From Phragmites australis (lineage: Eukaryota; Streptophyta; Magnoliopsida; Poales; Poaceae), in NCBI RefSeq assembly GCF_958298935.1, contig NC_084927.1, forward strand, positions 33,306,001 through 33,370,000: 64,000 bases of DNA, in the 5' to 3' direction. The notes under the pieces are model-generated. The model saw only the letters and a list, made by a program, of their open reading frames with translations. It had not been told where the DNA came from and made no database searches. Below, piece after piece: positions 46,344-57,202 of the stretch (position 1 is the first letter of the stretch; every line of letters starts with the position of its first letter). A program made the translations under genes and the position numbers.

Positions 46344-48623
46344 TCATAGCACGTCCTTATGCATGTCGATATAAGGGGATACTTCAGCCATGTGTTGCAA
46401 AACAGTGAAATTGGCTTTAGATATCATGGCAAAGTCAGCAATGATTGATTTCCTACCTATGGCCCCCTTCCTATCCAGTCTCCCCTCATGCGAGACATGG
46501 GCACACCAATTGGTTTGAGCTGTTCCATATAATAGATGTAGAACTCGACTACCTCTTCGGTTGTATAACCTTGGACGATGTTGCCCTCCGGATGAGATCG
46601 ATTCCATATATACTTCTTCAGAATTCCCATGTACCTCTCAAACAGGTACATCTGATGTAGGAATACTGGGCTGCATATCTTCTTCTCTCTCACGAGGTGA
46701 ACGATAGCATGTACCATGATATCGAAAAACGACAGAGGAAAGTACATATCAAGATGATATAGTGTCTTCACCACATTGGCTTGTAAAACATCAAGTACTT
46801 CAGGATCGATGACCTTCTGAGAAATTGTATTGAAGAAGTAACAAAGCTTGGTGATTGTGTCTCAGAGATAGGTCAGCTGGATATTTTGGATTGCAACAAG
46901 AAGCAAATGTGTCATCAACACGTGATAATCATGGGACTTTATGCCAACTAATTTCAAATCTTGGATGGAAATAAGTTTCGAGATGCTGGCGGAGTAACCG
47001 GATGGAACTTTCACACCATGCAAGCATCGGCACTGTTTGGTTCTCTTGGCCTTTTTCAGATTATAGCAGACTGGATGAAGCCTCATTATACCATTTTTAG
47101 AGGGCTCAGGTGCCAACTTAGGCCTGATCTTCAGATCAACCAAGTCAAGACTTGCGTTGAGGCCGTCCTTCATCTTGTCTGGAATATTAAGTAAAAGAAC
47201 AACCAAGCTTTCGCACACGTTCTTCTCTGCATGCATGACGTCGATGAAGTGGCAAACTTCAAGGTGCTTCCAATACAGTAGCTCACACAATATTGATCTC
47301 TTCTTCCACATGCCACCGGTATCCTTAGATTTTTTTTACTCCCCTTTCCAAACACAACATCGAGATCTTTAATCATATTGTGCACCTCTTGACCACTGTA
47401 GTGCCTTAGACATAAATCTCTCTCCCTCATTCTGTCGAATTATTCCTTTATGTTGCGGTATGGATGATACTTGTTAAGGAATCTATGGTGGTACATGAAC
47501 ACCGTTTTACACGAGTGGGGCAGCTACATACTCATGGTACCATCTAAGCAATGAGGGAACGCCGTATCTACTTATTTACTCTGGCCCAAAAGGTTATGTA
47601 CTGCAGGCAAATCATTTATCGTGCAGAACAACAAAGCGCGTAGCGTGAAATTCTCTCTTTTGTACGCATACCATACTTGCGCCCCTTCGTTCCACAATGC
47701 TTTTAGATCTTCTACCGATGGTCTTAGGTATACATCAATATCATTCTTAGGTTGTTTCGGGCCTTGGATAAGCAGCGACATCATCAAGTACTTCCGCTTC
47801 ATACACAACCAAGGAGGTAGGTTGTAAATATTGAGAACAACTGGCCAAGTGTTGTGCCCGCTACTCATGTTCCCAAAAGGATTCATCCCGTCCGTGCTCA
47901 AAGTAAGCCTTATATTCCTCGGTTCTGCACCAAAGTCATCGAAGATCGTGTCGATGTTTCTCCACTCGGGAGAATCGGCAGGGTGCCTTAGCTTTCCATA
48001 TTTCTTGCGGCTCTCTGAGTGCCAGCACAACAATTTAGCCTCCTTTTGATTCACAAACAAACGCTTAAGATGTGGAATTATAGGCAGATACCACACCACC
48101 TTAGCAGGAATTCTTTTTTTCACCTCGCTGTCGTCTGATTGACTCTTACGCTTGTATCGAGATGCTTTGCACACTGGACATGAATGCAAGTCTGATAGAT
48201 CTTTACGGTAGAGGATACAGTCATCTGGACATGCATGAACCTGCTTTGCTTCGTATGTGCTTTTGGGCAGCTCGTTTACATCTAGAAGTATGTCCGATAG
48301 GAGTTCTAATAGCGTCGAGAAACTCTTGTCTGATCAACCATCGCTTGCTTTCAATTTAAGCAGTTCAAGCACGATGACAACTTTGTATATTCCGGTTTGC
48401 ATCCAAGAAACAACAACTTCTTTGAGTCCTCAATCAACCACATGGATTTGTTAAAGTCTCTATGAGTACTCAAGTTCACGTCTGCATCGCACAACATCTG
48501 ATTCAACCTATCATCGTCGCCTGCACCACCACAATCATCATCATCTGCATCAAATTCCTCATCATATTCTCTTCTTACATCGACTTCGGGTTCTTCGACA
48601 ATACTAACGTCTTCGTGTAACAC
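46344..48623 (-). pseudogene. CACTA TNP2-type transposase
   Basis: In order on the minus strand. 48623-48351 is the acidic N-terminal part with LFLGCKPEYTKLSS. The frame then runs through LLELLSDILLDVNELPKSTY to HSCPVCKASRYKRKSQSDDS. 48189-47572 is the Transposase_21 core (HLKRLFVNQKEAKLLCWHSE, LTLSTDGMNPFGNMSSGH, NLPPWLCMKRKYLMM, GPKQPKNDIDVYLRP). 47430-46862 is the later core (VIDVMHAEKNVCE-like, LKSHDYHVLM-like). 46774-46344 is a DUF4218 part (LFERYMGILKKYIWNRSHPE). Stops include a TGA at 48334-48336 in a motif normally DGWSDK, several between 47570 and 47430, and a frameshift near 46500. Family knowledge: this protein cuts the element ends. Confidence 0.88.
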
Positions 48624-49559
48624 ATTCTGCTCTTCACCATATTTGGTCTATCATGTGTAGTACGATTTGAAGCCCCTGATAATCAAGTGCGCTTGGATCT
48701 GTAGGGTTGCATTCTATCTAAGAAAGGATCTTTCGTTTCTACAATCTCAATAAGGACAATATATAAATTCAACACCCTTCTTCAATCGATCTTCCACAGT
48801 AGCTGCCAGAAAAGCCGTCACACCATCAAGGTACCCTTATTTCGTACGAGAACCGTACATCCAGCCACGATCCATCTACAATGTACGAAGTAAATTAATA
48901 TCAAATCAACCTAATAAAAGAGAGCAACTAAACTTTTCGAGCTACCATGCATGCATGCATGAATGAACCATACAAATGACAATTAATTCGAAAATAATTA
49001 ATAATTACCGTTATATTATATACATAAATACCTAAAAATAAAGGTAAACATTAATTCAAAACTTGTCGTTAAATACTATATAGTTATTGATAATTTTATG
49101 TTTATATAAAAAATCCAAAATTTATCTGCAACACTAGATTAAAGCTAGTCATTTATAGTAACACATAATTATAACATTCATCTATACTTTGTGCTTCATA
49201 TATATCTACAAGTAATATATTCTAGATCATCATGAAAAAAAATCTAAGTCTAGATTTAGATATAGTTGATCTCTTAAGACTAAATTAGAACACAAATCTA
49301 CATATCATCTAATTAATAGAACAAAACTATATCATTATGAAAAAAATCTAGATCTATCTAGCTAGCTCTCTAAACCAAAACCTAGACAATCTAAATAAAA
49401 ATAGAACACAATGTTTACCTTAAAGAACCAAATGCCAATGAATCTTCAAGTTTTCACCGAAATCTAACAATTTTTTTTTGTCCAAATCGCCCCCTCTCCC
49501 TCCAAAAGCTGCGTACTGTTCTTCACTGTTTGGTCGCCACTGTTCTGCTTCGATCTGGA

Positions 49560-49960
49560 GGTAGGTGATGATATACTGTTAATAGTACAGACGGTTTCAT
49601 GTTTGGAACCGTCTATACTATTGTGTCCTATCTCCCCAAAGTATTTTCTTAGATAGCTCATGTTTGGAGCCATCTGTATTAATTTTACAGACGGCTCATG
49701 TTTGGAACCGTCTGTGATATTCGTTTTATTACATACAGCTTTAATTTGGAGCCGTCTATAATATTTGTTTTTATTACAGATAGCTCTAAATATGAGCCGT
49801 ATGTAATATTAATACGTCCGTACTAAAAGAGTTTCACCACTTCCAGAGGGGTCTCGTTATTATCACATATGGTTCTTTTTTAAGTCGTCTGTGATAATTT
49901 TTTTCAGACGACTCCATAAAACTATCTATAGAAATACGTCTCACTAAATTATTTCTGTAG
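49560..49960. repeat. CACTA subterminal hairpin cluster, 5' end
   Basis: About seven palindromes such as acagacggctcatgtttgg followed by its inverse aaccgtctgt (49689-49718) and attacagatagctctaaata/tatgagccgtatgtaat (49785-49810). They match the motifs at 36215-36600 and so confirm that both ends belong to one element. Confidence 0.8.
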
Positions 49961-49968
49961 TAGTAATA

Positions 49969-51395
49969 GTTTACTCGTAATAAACTATTTCAGGTCAAAC
50001 GGATGGCCCACATCATCCTCACTCTTAACTTATTTTTATATGCATTATCTTATCAAACGTATAACTCTAAGCAGCATGCCGGTACTTTCACTAATCACTA
50101 TGATGACCTGAGAATTTTGGAAGCTAGACTACGTTTTACCATCTTTTCATGACACCAATTAACACGAGTAACCTCGCTCACCCGGTTTGCCCATAGTTGC
50201 ACGTCTTTTTTAATGCTTCTCCTTGGTCTTTTGGAGAGATGGGCAGTTCTATTCGACAAAATCCACACGCGGTAGTTTTCAATACACCGTGAGGCATGGA
50301 ATGTGTATATATGTGGAACTTTTTCGTTAAAAACGAAATAGGCTATTATATAGGACGAGAGCAGCAATAGTTTAGGTTATCTGTCAAGTTGTTTCGTTTC
50401 ATTGTTTATGTAATTAAAATATACAAAAAAATCATGTAACTTTATGACAATGAGGACGGCGCAGCCATGCTTGGTGTTGTTATATACAAATAGGCAGCAA
50501 AAATCTACAAGCAAATGTAACATGTTCTTATGAGCTTACAAACTCTAAATATATATACTGGAGGTTTACGACATACTTATAATAATATCTCAACATTTAC
50601 TCTGTTCTCTTTTAGATGTAATTTAATCTTTAAACATGTAGAACAAGGTAGCAATTAATTCTTTTATCTATGATACGTTTACTTCTCTCGATTTCTTCCA
50701 CCTTTTATCAATAACACATAATCCACCAATCTATCGCACTCATTCAATTGAAACTCCACTTTACAATAGCTTTTAATATGAGCTCTTTAGTAAAAACACC
50801 ACTTTAAAAACCGAAAATAACATCTATTATTTAAGAACAAAATCAAGCTCTAAAATACATCTATGACCTATTTAGTAGAGATCCCCTGATCCAAATTCTC
50901 TAGGGAAGTAATTCTCTGAGTTAAGTGATTATGTGGTTGAAAGTGATTCTCTAGTGTAAATTCTATGGACAAAATGGTTATATGGAGGAAGTGAATCACG
51001 ATAAGTTGATTTTTTCAACTCTAAGCATCTAGTTTATTTTAGGAAATCATTTCCACAGAATCACTCTGGGAGCTGCAAACTGTTGTTTGGCAGGGCTCCC
51101 ACTTATTCCATTCTAGGAGCTAGTCTGGAAGGTTTGCCAAACATGCCCCAATTTGCGAACGGATCGAGGGAATATTATATGACTCCATGAGCTGGTGTAC
51201 AAATTTGGGGATACATATGTGCATATCTAATATTTTTAATTCTATAGCTTTTTTACCACAACTTTCATTAATTTAATTGTATTGTAGGGTTAGCTAGATC
51301 AGGGAAAGCCTAACTAGATCACAGAATCTGTACCATGGAATGGTAATTTATTAGCACAAGTCTTAAATTAATTGATAGTTCACTAGGTTTTCTAA
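49969..51395. other. Intergenic, AT-rich, no gene
   Basis: No coding region supported. The stretch at 50880-51140 (gatcccctgatcc ... gccaaacatgcccc) has the look of a decayed MITE, but no clean terminal inverted repeat. Confidence 0.4.
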
Positions 51396-53854
51396 CACCC
51401 TGTTTGGATGAATGAATTTGACAGATAATTGAGGAATTGATATTGAATCAGCCGAATATCACACGTTTGGATGTCCAAAGAATTGCGAACTGGAAAGCTA
51501 TCCCAATTCCAAGCAGTATGCGCGGTCACTTACATGCGCTCAAGCTCGATTCCAAGCTCCCGCCCTCAGGTTTGGCTGAAATCACCCACCCCCTACGCTA
51601 CTTACCCCTTCTCTCCCTCCCCCGTTTATTTTTCACCACCATCCACGCGGGAGAGGGTGACTAGCAAGAGCAGGAGGCCACCGGAGAAACCACAGCAACA
51701 ACGACCAGGTAAGCTCTTCCATCCACTATCTTCTCCCTAACCTCACCCCTATCTATCTTATCCCAATCAACAGGACAACTCTCCTTTTGCATCCTCTCAG
51801 TCTCTCCCATGGCACCCCTTCCCTCTCCCCCTCCTTTTGCCAAACATCCCCTCCCCTCTGTCTTCTCCTCCAACCTCGCCCCCTCCCCTCCCTTTCCCCC
51901 TCCCATGGCGCCTCCTCCCTCTCTCTCCCATCCATGGTAAGAACATGCATCCAAGCAATGTGATAAGGCTTTGTGCTCTTTACGATTTGAATCATTTATT
52001 ATTTACCATTAATTTTGGTTGTGTTGTTATCAATCACAAAAAAAGGGGGAGATTATAGCAAAAATGATCCTATTAGATTATGATTGTGATTTTGGTGATT
52101 AATGACAATATAGTCATTGGGACTAATATGTTTATCAAGAATACATGTTAGTATGTCTCATAGATGCAATACATCAAGAAGCCACCGCAGACAGGACAAA
52201 ATTTGATTGAATTGGAGAAGTCTCGAGAGAATTGACCTCATCGAATGGTCCGATGTTCAGGGGTTGAACTCACCAGAGTATTTTGTCCAGAGGCAAAGTG
52301 AAGGCTGATGACTTCACCGGATGGTCTGGTGCTCTATATGTTGAACTCACCGGAGTATTTCTGACAAAGTGGGAGATGGTTGAGGACCTCACCGGATAGT
52401 TCGGTGATCTGCACTGGGTAACACCAGAGTATTTCCTGTAGAGAAGAATGCAAGTGCAGAAGACTGAAGATCAACCCACCGGATGGTACGGTGCTTGGTT
52501 TGTATACACTGGATTATAGCTTCGGAGTATCTCTTGCAGAGGTGACTGCAAGTGTTGAAGAATAAAGAATAACCCACCAAAAGGTCCAGTGCTCTGCGGA
52601 TAAATGAATTGGAGCATTTTATACAGAGAGGTTGTAAAGACTCGGATGGCTCAAGATAACTCACCGAAAGATACGGTGACGGATTTGAAGTCACACCGGA
52701 GTGTTCGGTGTTCACAGAGGCATTGAGTGGAATTCCAACAGTTAGTTTCTAAGGTTGTACTCACTAGATGATCTGATGTTTGTACTACTATTCTCACCCT
52801 ATCATCCAGTGTTAAGAGCTTTTCTGAGCCATTGAAAAAATGGCTAGTTGGTGGGTTTAAAGCTATAAATACCCCTCCACTCAGTCATTTGAAGGTGTGG
52901 CATGCTGCTAGAGTCTAGAGAAAGTTCATATACACTCGAGAAGAGTGTAGATATCCAAGCCACCAAAGTGCTTAAAGTGATCATCCAAGGTGATTAAGCA
53001 CTAGATTAGAAAGTGTTTAGTACTTATAGACCTAGAGTGATTTGTAGCTAGGTGCTGCAGCTTGAAGAAGGGATCAAGGAGTGATTCTAGCATGTACCGG
53101 GAGGTACACCAGCACCCTTGAGTCTTGGTGACTCATTGACATCTTGAGCTATGGTGGCTCAAGCTTGTTGACCCTCTGACTTGGTGTGGAGTGACAACAA
53201 GACATGTGTACGAGTACGCGGAGACCCTTTCCTTGGTGGCTCAAGTTCCAAAGTGATCACAGCGGTAAGTTACCGGAAGAGAGGCTAGTGGTGAGATCTT
53301 ACCTTGGTGGCTCATCGTGCTTGAGACCTTGTCTTTGTGACTTGGTAGCTAAAGAGCTGTGACTAGAAGAGATGTGTCGACCAGGAGTATATCCTTTGTG
53401 GAGCTCCAATGTGGACTAGGGTGGCATTCATGTCATCGATACCACGGGATAAAAATTTCTTGTGCCGAGTTTGTCTCTCTACCTTATTTATATTTCCATA
53501 TTTATATACTTGCAATTTACCTTGCTAGAGTAGGTTGCAATCTTACTGAGCGGTAGAGTAGACACGCTAAACAAATGTAGAGTACGTTTAGATAGAAATT
53601 GAGATAGGTTTATCTTGTGAAATTTTTATAGCTAATTTTGTTTAGGTTTCTAAGTGTTCTAAATCACTCCCCCTCCCCTCTCTTAGGACGTCACCGTCCC
53701 TCACAATAATGTACATCCAAACATGAATTGCAATTGGGAAGTTGTGCCATCCAAACATCCAAACTGGAATAACAGATCATTTCCAATTCAACTTGATTTG
53801 GAATTGGGCCTCCATTTCCACAAACCCAATTAATTTTGAGATCCAAATAGACCC
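51396..53854. mobile_element. PIF/Tourist-like element split by a Copia remnant
   Basis: The ends CACCCTGTTTGGAT (51396) and inverted GGGTCTATTTGGAT (53854) share CT.TTTGGAT. TAA flanks both sides (51393-51395 and 53855-53857). Further inverted similarity lies inside (cgtttggatgtccaaagaatt at 51461 against ccatccaaacatccaaactg at 53748). The left half has a CT-rich leader-like part and a possible donor, accag|gtaagc (51709). The Copia 3' end (51950-53705) is inserted within. Confidence 0.55.
51950..53705 (+). mobile_element. Copia 3' end: polypurine tract and 3' LTR
   Basis: About 100 bases of interior end in a polypurine tract (aaaaaaagggggaga, 52038-52052), directly followed by an LTR at 52054-53705 (1652 bp; the first bases TATAGC derive from TGTAGC). 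The LTR matches 7737-9346 throughout, including cttaggacgtcaccg near the end and CACA as last bases. Everything between the 5' LTR and the last ~100 interior bases is missing, so this is a truncated insertion. The LTR has the same CCGGA..TCCGG palindromes. Confidence 0.8.
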
Positions 53855-53970
53855 TAAATTTGTTTCAGCCTACGTGTTTCCTAAATTTTGGTTCAACTTA
53901 GGACAAACCTTTTAATGCTGCAATAAGCAACATAACCGTATATACTATTTTTTGCAAATTAAGAATTATA

Positions 53971-56900
53971 TACTACCTCAGAACAGGTTATTACAGATGA
54001 ATTTTAAACCCTATCACAAATGGTTATAAGTCCTGTCTCTACAAAAGTGTCTATGATATCGACCTTGTTACAAACAGTTTTAGAGTTGTATGCAATAGAG
54101 TTACACACAGATGATTTTTTTAAAACTGTCTGTACATAATAAGGATTACAGATGATTTTTGTTTAAACCCATTTATGTTAAGTGTCACAGACGGTGTTTT
54201 TAAAAAACCCATATGTGTGATCATTTCCTCCCTATAAGCAAATTTGCTTCCTAGTTGTCCTCATGATATGTATACACACTTTGTGATTCACAGATTAAAT
54301 AACGCACTAACACATTATTCAAAATATTTATTGAACATTATTCAAAACATCGATCACATATTGTTCAGAACACAAAATACAAACACTTACATATCACAAG
54401 GGTTACGAACATCACAAAGATGCACATAACACATTGTTCAGAATACATAAACCTAGCTAACTTAACACAATCCCTAGTTATACATCATTGCCAACATTGT
54501 CTTTTAAAAGGACGAGATGATAGACATCATGGCGATGCCATCTTCCAGAGACACGAAAAGTGATAGGCAAACTTTGGTCGATCAACGTTGTCTTTCAAAA
54601 AGATGAGATAACAACCCAAGCATCATCTTCAATGAGCAGCTCGCCATCATCTGGATCAGGTTGTACCTTGACTAGCTCACGCATGAGCCAATACCTGACT
54701 GCATTGCTACCAAACTGCCAGCCATGGTTCAACAAGAAATATGCATTCAAGCATGTCATGCAATTGATGAAAATGTCTCTATTATGATGAACAATAATAG
54801 AGAAATTTCCATATAGAATGACAGAATGGAGAACGCGATTGTAAAATCTAGACCCCTATATAAGTGGTAAGTGTTTTGGTGATTAATGACAACCATATCA
54901 TTATGACTAATGCGTATCTTTTGAAAGAATTCAAATTCTTTAATTCACAATGATTGAATGGTTTTTTTGTCCCTCATGGAATTCTATTTATCGATCAAAG
55001 GACTTTTACATCAAGATTAAGGACCTTCTAGTTCTAAGTGTCATAAGGTGATGAAGGACACTTGGAGTAGTTATAGGTCATGTTTTGTCTTTTGACCATA
55101 CTATAAAGGTGGGCTAAGTGTTGTAGCTTGATCTAGTCGAATCTAGACATAGTTGGATGTACACTTGCGAAAATCTAGCACTAGGTAGCTCAAATAAATC
55201 CATAGGTGAGAAGTTGAGAAGTTAGAACTCAAAGTCGATTGAATTAGATGAGTTCCAAGAAATTTGTTCTCACCGAATTGTCCGGTGTAAAAAGGATTTT
55301 TATTCACCAGATTATCTGTCGTTTCTGAGAAAACTTCAAATTGAACTCACCAGATTGTCCGATGATGGAAGGAACTATGCACCGGAGTATTTAACAGAGG
55401 AATTATTTTTCAGAGAAATGTGAAGTTATATGTGCCGGATTGTCCGGTGTTCTGAAATATTCATACACCGGACCATTTAAAGAAGCTCGTTATTTTTAGA
55501 GAAAATCAGAGTTGAACTAAAGCTTCGTATTTTCGAGGAAATAGAGTATAACTCACCGAACTATCCGGTGATGATATATGGAAGAACATCGGAGCATTTT
55601 GCAACGGCTACTGACAACTATCAAATCAGCAGACTGAAAAAGTTAACTCACTGGATTATCCGGTGTTAACAGAGATGTGTGCACCGGACCATTCGGTGTT
55701 CACAGAAAAAGTGAGTGGTTGGGCAACGGCTAGATTTCGACCTCTAGCCTATATATACCTCCTTACTTGGTTTTATTCGTCTCTCTTGCAATCCAGAAGC
55801 ATTCATACATATTATGTGTCATCTAAAGGTAAGAGAGAGCACTTAAAGTGATTTGCAAGTTCTTAATTGAAGATTAATATCTTCATTAGTGCTTTAAGAG
55901 TAGTGAGTGTGCATCTAGCCGTTATTTTAGGTTTGATTGGGATCAAGTGAACTAATTAGCTTGTTACTCTTGGTGGTTGGCAACACCTAGCCGGTCATGA
56001 AGATTGGAGGTATTCTTGGTGAGCTCTTGGAGGTCTTGTAGGAGCCCCGGGAAGCAAATGTACTTGGTTTAATACCCGCCAATCTGAAGATGGAGAAGTG
56101 GCAATCACTAATGAGCACTTGAGTCTCGGTGACTCAAGGAGGAGCGACATCCTTGTGTGGATGCTCCATCGAGGATTAGTGGAGAGTGCCAACTCTTCGA
56201 TATCTCAGGAAAAACTGAGTGTCCTCTTTCCCTACTCTTATTACATTCTGCATTTAGCTTCTAGTATTTCCTTCATGCAAGTTTTAATTTCGCACTTTAC
56301 TTATGTTTTATATGTTTGCATGTGTTTTCTTATCTTTCTAGCTTGTTATATCATCTAGTTGCTTTCTAGGCTAAGGTTGCTTCTTATTCTAGAAATCGGT
56401 AGTTAGTTTACTTTTAAATTAGTGTCCTATTCACCCCCTCTAGTGCCATTAAAAAGACAAAATCCACCCGGCCAAAGTTGGCACCATGCATCTGCACTGT
56501 CAAAGCAGCCATAGGGACAACTCCATCCTGCCAAATCCTTATTGTCGTGAACTACGCCATTGCACATTTATGATGGAAACAAGGCTTTGCTATCAGTTAC
56601 ACAGATCGAGGCAATTAAAACCTAACAAACCCTAACTAAATCACGATGGGAATCATATGACTCTCACCTCGGTGCAGTGAAAGGGATTCAACCTTGGCCG
56701 AGATCTCGCTTCTTCGACGCTAATGGCGAGTGAGGATGACGCTTCTCAATGCAACGAAAGATATGGACATTAGGATGGTGAGTGAGGAAGAAGAACACTC
56801 CTCATCGCTTTATATTAAGGAAGGTGAGTGGATTATGTATGTGGAAAGCCAAAAGAGCCTGGAGAAACGAGCGGGTTGCATGTGTGGGAAGCCAAAAGAA

Positions 56901-57199
56901 CCTGGTGAGACGAGCAGTCAAATTTGAAGGCAATCACGGGTCTTTAAATTCAGATCGGTTTTCATAAAATCTGTCTGTGTCTATCGTATAGACATAGATG
57001 AGTTTTTCTAAATATCGTCTGTGTTTGTATGATAGAAACAGACGGATTTATAAAAATTGTCTATGAGTTTAATCACATCTAGACGACTACATTGTTATAG
57101 ACACGTCTATCTTATCAACCGTATGAGAATATTTTATCAGTGACGGATAAAAAAACCATATATGATATACCGTCTGTTTTTACTGATTCTATAATAGTG
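53971..57199 (-). mobile_element. Non-autonomous CACTA element (copy 2)
   Basis: From TACTACCTCAG (first base changed from CACTA; 53971) to TATAATAGTG (57199), flanked by ATA on both sides (53968-53970 and 57200-57202). It is collinear with 30389-32134 (for example caaatttgcttcctag at 54239 against caaatttgtttcctaa at 30682, and gccgagatctcgctt at 56697). About 1.6 kb of it is the inserted LTR at 54840-56448, so its own length is about 1.6 kb, close to copy 1. Confidence 0.78.
54840..56448 (+). mobile_element. Copia-type solo LTR, related family
   Basis: 1609 bp from TGTAAAATC to AGTGCCA, with the same plan as the LTRs at 7737 and 52054 (ttttggtgattaatgacaa near the start; CCGGA..TCCGG palindromes; TATA-like tatatatacctcc at about 55750; a cacccc-rich end). 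It splits copy 2 of the short CACTA family. The flanking bases (gcgat and ttaaa) do not match, and some 45 bases of the CACTA copy are missing here, so the junction was rearranged. Confidence 0.75.
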
Positions 57200-57202
57200 A
57201 TA

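Larger units (their letters stand above)
36203..49965 (-). mobile_element. Large autonomous-type CACTA (En/Spm) element, decayed
   Basis: 13,763 bp with termini CACTACTAGAGAAAAC (36203) and the inverted ACTACTACAGAAAT (49964 downward; the last base is changed), flanked by the 3-bp duplication ATA (36200-36202 and 49966-49968). Both ends hold clusters of GACGGCTC-type hairpins. On the minus strand, in order, lie a TNP2-type transposase, a DUF4216-like part, an internal promoter, a TNP1-like gene and a Ulp1-like cysteine protease. All coding parts carry stops or shifts, so it cannot move by itself. A 2996-bp solo LTR (41083-44078) is nested inside, so the net CACTA length is about 10.8 kb. Confidence 0.88.

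Noticed and set aside
7737..53705. One Copia element split so that 7737-11073 is its left half and 51950-53705 its right half
   Set aside because: The two pieces are complementary (5' LTR plus gag, and 3' end plus LTR), but 41 kb of unrelated genes and elements with their own clean target duplications lie between; two separate truncated copies are simpler.
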